The notes under the pieces were generated by a model. That model saw only the letters and a list, made by a program, of their open reading frames with translations, was not told the origin of the DNA and did no database searches. Of a stretch of 64,000 bases of DNA, positions 11,007-18,187 are shown piece after piece (the stretch's first letter is position 1; every line of letters starts with the position of its first letter). The stretch is from Psychrobacter sp. JB385 (GTDB lineage Bacteria > Pseudomonadota > Gammaproteobacteria > Pseudomonadales > Moraxellaceae), in contig NZ_FUKN01000005.1 in assembly GCF_900163785.1 (NCBI RefSeq), forward strand, positions 296,038-360,037. Reading direction: 5' to 3'. The position numbers were made by a program, and so were the translations under genes.

Positions 11007-11038
11007 AAGCCCCGATCTCACGATTGGGGCTTTTTTTT
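11007..11038 (+). terminator. Rho-independent terminator of tRNA-Val
   Basis: AAGCCCCGATC (11007-11017) and GATTGGGGCTT (11022-11032) form a stem with a short loop, followed by a run of T residues. Confidence 0.9.
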
Positions 11039-11184
11039 GTCCGTAAAATATGGGGGGTGTGAGAATAGAAGCTCTACGTTGATTTAAACTCTCTTTTTCA
11101 AGCTCTTAACAAACATTATGAAAAAACTTGTGTACCCAAATTGTGCCTAAGTTGCGCCTTCTCTCTGTTTTGCCTTTCCTTTAA

Positions 11185-11571
11185 AACAACACTTTCGACC
11201 GCTACCCTAATTTTCCTAAAACCGACTTGAAATTCATTTACTCTTCTTTATCCAGCGACTTGTTAGGCACATTGTCCATATCGTCTGTTACCGTTATGGG
11301 AATGATGCCAGCGTTAAATCAAGTGCTAGCAGACAACATACCCAAAGACATGATTGCTCCCGTTGGCCTAACAATCGATTCATACGATAATGCATAGGAT
11401 AAAACTATCCACGCACCATATATGTCTGAAGTTAGTGAGTAGCGAAAAGAGCAGTATGGAGTGAACGATGTTGAACTGGCAGTCCTTAGATGGGTGGCAT
11501 TTCGAGTAAAGCTCTCATCTTACAAAACTAAATCGATAATTAATCGACTTTCACCCCCTCATCAGCTTTAG
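11185..11571 (+). pseudogene. Decayed coding remnant with two in-frame stops
   Basis: One reading frame runs from 11185 to a stop at 11569-11571 with protein-like composition, interrupted by two TAG codons, at 11395 and about 48 bases further on. Recognisable stretches include MGMMPALNQVLADNIPKDM and EQYGVNDVELAVLRWVAF. No frame here is open over the whole length, and I do not recognise the family. It lies just inside the accessory block, directly after the tRNA terminator, where remnants of an integrated element would be expected. It could also be chance openness in a 760-base gap without any intact gene (10999-11758). Confidence 0.35.
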
Positions 11572-11758
11572 TAAAGCCCGACTGCATAGTACCATTGGTT
11601 ATGTCTCACCTTTTGAGTTTGAAAAGCGGTATTATGGTAATTTAACCCTGTCAGGCATTGCCGCCTGACTCAAGTAAACCAGTCTCTGATATAATCGGAG
11701 CAGTTCAGCCCCACGAGATCGTCAGCCCGCCAGCCCCATACCCTTAGGGAGTTCAAAC

Positions 11759-12538
11759 ATGATCCTGAAACTTAACGTCACACTCCATTATCGACTCTCA
11801 GAGCAGATGGACCTTTTGCTTCAGATCGAAGCCGCCGATCTTGTAGACCAGCGAGTGCGTTCGGCCGAGATTTGGACATCAGACGTTGCGCATTTTTCAC
11901 GGATCACTGCCGATGATGGCATAGGAGAGCGAATTTGGATCCACGCCGAAGGGGATTTTAGCTGCACTTACCTCGCAGAAATTGACGTTGACCGCCCTAC
12001 CTTGGATATATCAGCACTGCCCCAAACGCCTCTTCATCTTTTGCCTGGAGAGACGATCAAGCATTTGATGCCATCTCGCTATTGCCCATCAGACCAATTT
12101 CAAGCATTCGTAGAAGCCGAGTTTGGCAATCTCTCTGGTGGCGCACGGATTGCTGCGATGCGCGATTGGATCGAGTCAGCGCTTAGCTATGTGCCTGGAT
12201 CGAGCCACACACAGACTACCGCGCTCGACAGCTTTATTCAACGTCAAGGCGTATGTCGCGACTTTGCGCACGTTCTTGTGACACTATCGCGTGCATCGTC
12301 GATACCGGCTAGGTTCGCAAGCGTTTATGCACCTGATGTGACGCCACAAGACTTTCATGCTGTGGCCGAGGTTTTTCTTGCGGGAAGCTGGCACCTCATT
12401 GATCCGACTGGCATGGCAGATGCCAACACAATGGCTCGCATTGGTGTTGGCGCTGACGCGTCCAGTGTTGCGTTCTTAACCGCGTTCGGCTCTGTGGACT
12501 TGATCAACCAATCAGTATCCGTAACCAGACAGGCTTAG
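11759..12538 (+). CDS. Transglutaminase-like (Cys-protease fold) family protein
   Basis: The protein (259 aa) has an N-terminal beta-rich domain (about residues 1-100) and a transglutaminase-like core. The Cys-His-Asp triad is visible: Cys166 in QGVCRDFAH, His200 in DFHAVAEV, and Asp215 in LIDPTG. Bacterial members of this superfamily are mostly proteases or peptide-modifying enzymes, and the substrate here is unknown. There is no signal peptide, so it is probably cytosolic. The coding sequence is visibly richer in G and C than its neighbours, with many GCC, GCG, CGC and GAC codons. This suggests acquisition from a higher-GC donor. No partner gene is adjacent; family members of this type are often next to alpha-E/circularly permuted ATP-grasp genes, which are absent here. 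Confidence 0.82.
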   Translation: MILKLNVTLHYRLSEQMDLLLQIEAADLVDQRVRSAEIWTSDVAHFSRITADDGIGERIWIHAEGDFSCTYLAEIDVDRPTLDISALPQTPLHLLPGETIKHLMPSRYCPSDQFQAFVEAEFGNLSGGARIAAMRDWIESALSYVPGSSHTQTTALDSFIQRQGVCRDFAHVLVTLSRASSIPARFASVYAPDVTPQDFHAVAEVFLAGSWHLIDPTGMADANTMARIGVGADASSVAFLTAFGSVDLINQSVSVTRQA

Positions 12539-12774
12539 AGTGCAGATCAGATACATATGTGCCTACATTTAAGACAATGACCATCGCCATAATAGGCGGA
12601 AGACGGTCATTGGCTTGTTCAATCGGTTGCGCACGCTTCACGTTCTTTAGCCTGCGGATTAAGAACATGGTAAGTATGCCATGTTGCGTATACAAGAATA
12701 AACAAGACTAAGGTCTACTACAATTAGATCACACACGTGACCCTCTAGCTCTATTAAGAGAATCCTTAAAAAAC
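12539..12774. other. Intergenic stretch without a recognisable gene
   Basis: Short open frames on both strands are present, but none has a ribosome binding site or a recognisable product. I see only the terminator that ends the stretch. Confidence 0.5.
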
Positions 12775-12812
12775 AAAGAGAGTCTTAATTCTAAAAAATT
12801 AAGACTCTCTTT
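12775..12812. terminator. Bidirectional Rho-independent terminator
   Basis: Perfect 16-bp arms, 12775-12790 and 12797-12812, are separated by 6 bases, with A and T runs at the ends. It sits between the convergent transglutaminase-like gene and the acuI-like gene and can serve both. Confidence 0.9.
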
Positions 12813-12847
12813 GAGATGTACCATAAAGACAATAAGATAGACGTTTC

Positions 12848-13828
12848 TTATATTTTTACTACATATCGGCCTACGGATTTTCCTTCTAACATCAATACGT
12901 AAGTGGTTTTAATATCTTCTAGACCAATCTCACTAGTGATACTATCTAACGTCGCTATTTTGAACTCACTAGCCAGCTTGTCCCATGCTGCTTGCTTCTT
13001 CTCAAGCTTACATTCGACCGAATCGATACCGATTAGTCTTACGCCCCTCAAAATAAATGGAAATACATTAGTATTGAGTTCATGTGATGCTGTGAGGCCG
13101 CAGCAAGTAGCAACCCCATCGTATTTTATATATTTCAAGGCATTGGCTAAAATATCACCGCCTACCGTATCCACAACCCCTGCATATCTCTCAGCCATCA
13201 TAGGCTTTTTAGCATTCTCATTAAAAGTGTCTCTGAGAATAACTTCTGACGCACCAATCTGTTTAAGATAATCAATTTGTTCCTCTTTTCCTGATACGGC
13301 AACAACGGTAAAGCCAATTTTTTTCAGTATAGAAACCGCTATAGAGCCTACGCCACCAGTCGCACCAGTGACTAAAATCTCACCGTCTTCTGGCTTTAGA
13401 CCATTGTCTAATAACTCATTGATACTTAAAGCTGCCGTTAATCCCGCAGTACCGAAAGTCATGATTTCTTTGTCAGTGATCGTATCTGGGATTCTCGCAA
13501 CCCATGAAGTTGGGACTTTAACAAATTCTGAATGACCACCATCCGTATTCATACCTAAGTCATAGCCTGTAACCAGTACCTTGTCTCCAACGGCGAAGAT
13601 ATCGGATGTCGTTTCGTGCACCACTCCGGCTACATCAATGCCAGTGATATGAGGAAATTTTCTAGTTACTCCAGGATTACCGATGGAGCTTAAAGCATCT
13701 TTATAATTTAATGAAGAATAAGTTGTCTTTATGATGACTTCATTTTTATTGCATTCTGGAACAGGAACTTCTTGTATCGCGCTAGAAAATTCTCTTTCAG
13801 CTACTTTCTCTACTAAAAAGGCTTTCAT
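12848..13828 (-). CDS. acuI: Acryloyl-CoA reductase-type quinone oxidoreductase (YhdH/AcuI family)
   Basis: This is a zinc-free medium-chain dehydrogenase/reductase. AcuI/YhdH enzymes reduce acryloyl-CoA to propionyl-CoA with NADPH and protect cells from acrylate made during DMSP breakdown. The nucleotide-binding motif TGATGGVGS lies near residues 154-162. The N-terminal NYKDAL and GIDVAG motifs are typical of YhdH/YhfP. The start is the ATG at 13828, with AGGAG five bases upstream; a GTG two codons earlier has no suitable spacing. At 326 aa it is normal length. It lies beside an IclR gene and the ddd-like genes on the opposite strand, which favours the acryloyl-CoA role over a generic quinone reductase. 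The upstream region carries a TCGTTATG half-site shared with the dddB promoter region. Confidence 0.8.
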   Translation of the reverse strand: MKAFLVEKVAEREFSSAIQEVPVPECNKNEVIIKTTYSSLNYKDALSSIGNPGVTRKFPHITGIDVAGVVHETTSDIFAVGDKVLVTGYDLGMNTDGGHSEFVKVPTSWVARIPDTITDKEIMTFGTAGLTAALSINELLDNGLKPEDGEILVTGATGGVGSIAVSILKKIGFTVVAVSGKEEQIDYLKQIGASEVILRDTFNENAKKPMMAERYAGVVDTVGGDILANALKYIKYDGVATCCGLTASHELNTNVFPFILRGVRLIGIDSVECKLEKKQAAWDKLASEFKIATLDSITSEIGLEDIKTTYVLMLEGKSVGRYVVKI

Positions 13829-13953
13829 ATTCACTCCTTGTACATGCTTAGAGTTATAACCTCAGTATTTTTGGCAAGGAGATTCTTTGCCTTTAGTTAC
13901 CTCAGTTAGGTATTAGCATTTCAATAATATGTTTTAAGTTTAATATAATTTCA

Positions 13954-13998
13954 TATATCGATATAAAAGTTATCGTTATGAAAAATAACATAATCGAT
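13954..13998. promoter_or_regulatory. Candidate operator region upstream of acuI
   Basis: A perfect 12-base palindrome TATATCGATATA (13954-13965) is followed by ATCGTTATG (13972-13980), 8 bases, and CATAATCGAT (13989-13998), an imperfect inverted repeat. The element TCGTTATG is identical to the half-site of the perfect inverted repeat at 15056-15092 in front of dddB. The 340-base gap around it (13829-14174) shows no gene. Confidence 0.45.
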
Positions 13999-14047
13999 TT
14001 ATGATAACAAGATATGTGTGTACAAGCCTTTAAATCGCTTCAACAAT

Positions 14048-14096
14048 GAAAGGTTGGGAGCACCATATTGCGTATGGTACTGCCAACCTTTTTTAT
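14048..14096. terminator. Terminator downstream of the IclR gene
   Basis: A hairpin is formed by AAGGTTGG and CACCATA on the left with TATGGT and CCAACCTT on the right, with small bulges, followed by TTTTTATT on the plus strand. On the minus strand it lies after the IclR stop codon. Confidence 0.7.
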
Positions 14097-14174
14097 TATT
14101 CTATGCGTTATAGAAGCGATGATGTCTTGATTGAGAGTTAATACACTGCTGTATTTTACAAATTACTTCTCTAT

Positions 14175-14951
14175 TCATAATTCATAATTTTGATTAAAAA
14201 TGATGGACAACTCATCAGCAGCCTCTTGCATCAGCGGCAAATAGCTGAGTAATTCATCCATACTTTTTCTGACGGTGGGACCATGGGTAAACAGCGTGGC
14301 AAATGCTTGTTGCTCGCCATTAGGAATCATGACCGCACAAGCTACCATTCCTGGAATAAACTCCTCGTTGTCTATACCCACTTTGGTCTCGCGTGTTTTT
14401 ATAATCGTTTGCATCAGTTGCTGTTTATCTGTCTGAGTATTGGTCGTGAGCGCATGTATCGACATCTTCTCAACGATACGCTCACATTTATCATCCGACA
14501 GCTGCGCCAGTAATAACTTACCACTGGCACTGGCCCAAACAGGTACATGAGAGCCCGACGGTAAAAATATTTGTAGTGGCCAATCCGACATAACGCGATC
14601 GACATACACCACATCCAAGTCTTGTAAAATCGCAATGCCAACTGTCTCCCCTATTTTCGCTGATAGCTCATTTAGTATCGCCAGCCGCTCATTTTTGAAA
14701 TCACTGTTTTGTAATAAGTTCATCGCAAGCTTGTAAGTGCGCTTTCCGCAAGTGACTTTTCCTGGCAGATCTAATTGGATAAACCCAAGGCTCTGCAGCT
14801 GATCCAGTAATCGATACATACTGGGTACGGGTACCTCTAATGTTTCTGATAAATCACTGACACTCATCGGTCTTTGGGAGCTTGCCAGCACTTCTACGAT
14901 CTGCAAAACACGCTCCACGCTTGATCCTTTCTTCTTCTTAGCCTCACTCAT
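14175..14951 (-). CDS. IclR family transcriptional regulator
   Basis: This is a DNA-binding regulator of 258 aa. The N-terminal winged helix-turn-helix (about residues 12-75) contains the typical VERVLQIVEVLA opening and VSDLSETLEVPVPSMYRLLDQL recognition segments. A C-terminal effector-binding domain follows (about 90-250). It lies between the acuI-like gene, transcribed in the same direction, and the dddB-dddC-dddD-dddT genes transcribed away from it. It is therefore the natural candidate regulator of both, and a perfect 13-bp inverted repeat lies in the divergent promoter region. The effector is unknown; 3-hydroxypropionate, acrylate or DMSP would be consistent with the neighbours. That assignment is inference. 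IclR proteins can be repressors or activators, and the sequence does not decide. Confidence 0.92.
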   Translation of the reverse strand: MSEAKKKKGSSVERVLQIVEVLASSQRPMSVSDLSETLEVPVPSMYRLLDQLQSLGFIQLDLPGKVTCGKRTYKLAMNLLQNSDFKNERLAILNELSAKIGETVGIAILQDLDVVYVDRVMSDWPLQIFLPSGSHVPVWASASGKLLLAQLSDDKCERIVEKMSIHALTTNTQTDKQQLMQTIIKTRETKVGIDNEEFIPGMVACAVMIPNGEQQAFATLFTHGPTVRKSMDELLSYLPLMQEAADELSIIFNQNYEL

Positions 14952-15055
14952 TACTTACTCCAAACTTTTAGCTGACGCTCAGCAAATAAATTTATTCATT
15001 ATAGCGATAAAATTTATGCTTTTGCGTCTTGTCATCATAAACATATTCTGTTACC

Positions 15056-15092
15056 TTTCACATAACGAGAAAATATTTATCGTTATGTGAAA
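15056..15092. promoter_or_regulatory. Perfect 13-bp inverted repeat, candidate IclR operator
   Basis: TTTCACATAACGA (15056-15068), 11 bases, then TCGTTATGTGAAA (15080-15092): every position of the arms pairs. It lies between the divergent IclR and dddB genes. Its inner half-site TCGTTATG recurs upstream of acuI at 13973-13980. Confidence 0.7.
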
Positions 15093-15192
15093 TTTTATTG
15101 TTAGGCATGATTTATTTTGTCGGCTCTTCTTACGGCGGATAAACGGCCTATCAAGCTAATAATGGAAGTTATTAATACAAGGATGAGTAACT

Positions 15193-16374
15193 ATGTCGCA
15201 CAGTATCCTTCTGCCAAGAACGATGGAAATTGGCCGCGATGCTTGCCAAAAGCTACCGCAGATATTAAAGAGTTTGGGTATCAAAAACCCCCTGATTATC
15301 ACTGACGATATGATGGTTAAGCTTGGCTATGTCGATAATATTCAAGGCATTTTAAAAGAAGCGCAAATCAGCGCGGATGTGTTCTCGGACACTGTGCCAG
15401 AGCCTACTGAAATGTCTATCAGCGCTGGCGTCTCTCAAGTCAAAGCGAAAGACTATGATGGTCTTATCGCGCTAGGCGGTGGCAGCCCTATCGATAGCGC
15501 TAAGGCCATTTCTATCTTGGGCAGATTTGGTGGCGATATGCGTGACTATAAGTTCCCGCGTCAAGTCGATGAAACGGGCCTACCTATTATTGCCATACCA
15601 ACTACTGCGGGTACTGGCTCAGAAGTTACCCGTTTTACCATCATTACAGATGATCTCAACAACGAAAAACTATTGTGCGTGGGTATGGGATTCATGCCTA
15701 TAGCAGCGATTATCGATTTTAGCCTGACGCTCAGTGTACCGCCGCGTACTACCGCAGACACGGGCATTGATGCGATGACGCATGCCATCGAGGCGTACAT
15801 CAGCCCCAAACGCAATGCCTATAGCGATCAGCAAGCATTGGCGGCTCTACGTCTGATTGGACCTAATATCCAAACGGCTTATCACAATGGTAAAGACGAA
15901 GCAGCCCGCGAGGCGATGATGCTCGGCTCTACCTTAGCTGGTATCGCTTTTTGTAACTCCTCAGTTGCGCTTGTACACGGTATGAGCCGCCCGATTGGTG
16001 CGTTTTTCCATGTACCGCACGGCCTCTCAAATGCCATGCTGCTGCCAACCATTACTGAATTTGGCATCTCAAGCGCGCCCGATCGTTATGCTGACTGCGC
16101 GCGTGCATTAGGCGTTGCTGATTCTAGTGATACAGATGATGACGCCAATGTCCGCTTGATCGATTTTCTCAAAAACTTAAACAAAGAATTGCACGTTCCC
16201 ACACTCGCGGAATTTGGTGTGCAGCGTGCCGACTTTGACAAGCTTGTCAACACGATGTGTGAGCAAGCATTTGCATCGGGTTCTCCTAACAATAACCCTC
16301 GCATACCCAATCTTGAAGAAATGATTCAGCTTTATACCATGCTGTGGGATGACAATAGTACAGATCACGCATAG
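15193..16374 (+). CDS. dddB: Iron-containing alcohol dehydrogenase, probable 3-hydroxypropionate dehydrogenase (DddB)
   Basis: This is a group III metal-dependent alcohol dehydrogenase of 393 aa. The NAD-binding motif GGGSPIDSAK is present. The iron ligands are visible as Asp and His in GIDAMTHAIEAY and two further histidines in ALVHGMSRPIGAFFHVPHG. In known DMSP clusters a protein of this type, DddB, oxidises the 3-hydroxypropionate unit to malonate semialdehyde. The assignment rests on the family together with the neighbours (dddC, dddD, dddT). Without context it could be any short-chain alcohol or 1,3-diol dehydrogenase. The ATG is preceded by AAGGATGA. It is the first gene of a four-gene co-directional set, 75 bases ahead of dddC. 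Confidence 0.82.
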   Translation: MSHSILLPRTMEIGRDACQKLPQILKSLGIKNPLIITDDMMVKLGYVDNIQGILKEAQISADVFSDTVPEPTEMSISAGVSQVKAKDYDGLIALGGGSPIDSAKAISILGRFGGDMRDYKFPRQVDETGLPIIAIPTTAGTGSEVTRFTIITDDLNNEKLLCVGMGFMPIAAIIDFSLTLSVPPRTTADTGIDAMTHAIEAYISPKRNAYSDQQALAALRLIGPNIQTAYHNGKDEAAREAMMLGSTLAGIAFCNSSVALVHGMSRPIGAFFHVPHGLSNAMLLPTITEFGISSAPDRYADCARALGVADSSDTDDDANVRLIDFLKNLNKELHVPTLAEFGVQRADFDKLVNTMCEQAFASGSPNNNPRIPNLEEMIQLYTMLWDDNSTDHA

Positions 16375-16449
16375 CGCTCTGTACTATCAAAATCGCCTTC
16401 ATTTACTTATCAATTCACCAATAACAAACATGTTTAAAGGACATAAACT

Positions 16450-17940
16450 ATGCAAACTATCGGACACTTTATTAACGGTAGCTTAGTCAACAATGACAGC
16501 CAAACTCAAGACGTCTACAACCCTTCAACGGGTGAAGTCAGTAAAAAAGTTGCGTTAGGTGGCGAAAAAACCATCGGCGAAGCAGTCGCTGCGGCCAAAG
16601 CGGCATTTCCGGCATGGAGCAAAACCTCGCCACTAAAACGTGCGCGCGTCATGTTTAAATTCAAAGAGTTGCTTGAGCAAAATGCAGACGAGATTTGCCG
16701 CCTAATCGGTGAAGAGCACGGTAAGATCGTTCATGACGCTGCAGGTGAATTGCAACGTGGTATCGAAAACGTTGAATATGCGTGCGCTGCACCTGAGCTA
16801 CTAAAAGGTGAGCACAGCCGTAACGTCAGCACCAATATCGACTCTTGGAGTGAATTTCATCCACTAGGTGTTGTCGCTGGCATCACCCCGTTTAACTTCC
16901 CTGCGATGGTGCCACTATGGATGTTCCCGATGGCAATCGTTTGTGGTAACACCTTTATTCTAAAGCCATCTGAGCGCGATCCAAGCTCTACCCTATTTAT
17001 TGCACAGCTACTACATGAAGCAGGGCTTCCAGAAGGGGTTATCAACGTCGTCAATGGCGGCAAAGATGCTGTTGATGCTATTTTGCATCATCCAGATGTT
17101 AAAGCAGTCAGCTTTGTAGGCTCTACCCCTATCGCTGAATATATCTACACGACCGCAGCGGCGCAAGGCAAGCGTTGCCAAGCATTAGGCGGCGCAAAAA
17201 ACCACGCGATCGTTATGCCAGATGCAGATTTGGATAATGTTGTAACCTCACTGCTAGGCGCAGCGTTTGGTTCATCAGGTGAACGCTGCATGGCGTTATC
17301 TGTTGCCGTCGCCGTTGGTGATGAAACCGCTGACAAAATGATTGCGGCGTTAAAGCCTGCTATCGAAGAGCTCAAGTTCGGTGTGCATTCAGAGAAAAAC
17401 AACGACTTTGGCCCTGTCATTACCAAAGCGCACAAATCTAAAGTTGTCGAGCACATTAAGAGTGCTGCCGATCAAGGTGCAACCCTAGTTACGGATGGCT
17501 CTGACGTTCAGCCAGAAGGTTATGAAGAAGGATTCTTTGTTGGTCCAACATTGATTGACCATGTTACTAAAGACATGGACAGCTACAAATCCGAGATTTT
17601 TGGTCCAGTACTGCAAGTCATGCGCGTAGAAACCATGGCTGAAGCACTGCAACTTATCAATGACCATGAATATGGTAATGGTACGTGTATCTATACTCGC
17701 GATGGTGAAGCGGCTCGTCACTTTATCGACAACATTGAAGTCGGTATGGTTGGCGTCAATATCCCGCTACCAGTACCCGTAGCATCACAGAGCTTTGGTG
17801 GTTGGAAGCGTTCACTGTTTAGTGATTTGGCGATGTACGGACCAGACGGCGTTAGATTCTTCACTCGCCGCAAAACCATCACTCAGCGCTGGCCTAGCAC
17901 GGCAGTGAGAGATGAAAAACAGTTCTCTATGCCAACTTAA
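16450..17940 (+). CDS. dddC: CoA-acylating (methyl)malonate-semialdehyde dehydrogenase (DddC/MmsA)
   Basis: This enzyme converts malonate semialdehyde, or methylmalonate semialdehyde, with CoA and NAD to acetyl-CoA or propionyl-CoA plus CO2. The nucleophile Cys280 is in SSGERCMALS. The usual ELGGK motif is replaced by LGGAKNH, the hallmark of the CoA-acylating MMSDH subfamily, which lacks the general-base glutamate. FNFPAMVPLWMFP (residues 148-160) is also diagnostic. The length of 496 aa is normal. MmsA normally serves valine and inositol breakdown. Here it follows an iron alcohol dehydrogenase and precedes a fused CoA transferase, the arrangement of the DMSP gene dddC. The upstream gap holds only a good AAAGGA ribosome binding site. 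AAAGGACAT precedes the ATG. Confidence 0.85.
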   Translation: MQTIGHFINGSLVNNDSQTQDVYNPSTGEVSKKVALGGEKTIGEAVAAAKAAFPAWSKTSPLKRARVMFKFKELLEQNADEICRLIGEEHGKIVHDAAGELQRGIENVEYACAAPELLKGEHSRNVSTNIDSWSEFHPLGVVAGITPFNFPAMVPLWMFPMAIVCGNTFILKPSERDPSSTLFIAQLLHEAGLPEGVINVVNGGKDAVDAILHHPDVKAVSFVGSTPIAEYIYTTAAAQGKRCQALGGAKNHAIVMPDADLDNVVTSLLGAAFGSSGERCMALSVAVAVGDETADKMIAALKPAIEELKFGVHSEKNNDFGPVITKAHKSKVVEHIKSAADQGATLVTDGSDVQPEGYEEGFFVGPTLIDHVTKDMDSYKSEIFGPVLQVMRVETMAEALQLINDHEYGNGTCIYTRDGEAARHFIDNIEVGMVGVNIPLPVPVASQSFGGWKRSLFSDLAMYGPDGVRFFTRRKTITQRWPSTAVRDEKQFSMPT

Positions 17941-18066
17941 TCCTCTTGTCTGTTGAGTGCTGGGTTATTGGTGTCCTCAAAAATAGCAAATAATTTGTAA
18001 ATCACTGGTGCTTGCTTTTTATCTACCTCACCGGTGGATAGATAGCGAGCACTTTAGCGATACAGT

Positions 18067-18101
18067 TTGGCGGCCGCTCATCTCTATGCTATCGCCGCCA
18101 A
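18067..18101. repeat. GC-rich inverted repeat between dddC and dddD
   Basis: TTGGCGGC (18067-18074) and GCCGCCAA (18094-18101) form perfect 8-bp arms around a 19-base loop, followed by an AT-rich stretch with TATTTTT. It may be a weak terminator or an mRNA processing/stability element separating dddBC from dddDT. The 247-base gap contains nothing else clear. Confidence 0.45.
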
Positions 18102-18187
18102 GCAAACACTTATTTTTATCGTTCTCATTTTTACTAGCTCTAATTTTTAATAGCAATCGCATAATAAAATTCTAAGGATGGATGACT

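Noticed and set aside
12504..12695. 63-codon minus-strand frame after the transglutaminase-like gene, considered as a transposase fragment.
   Set aside because: No recognisable transposase motif and it overlaps the end of the real gene.
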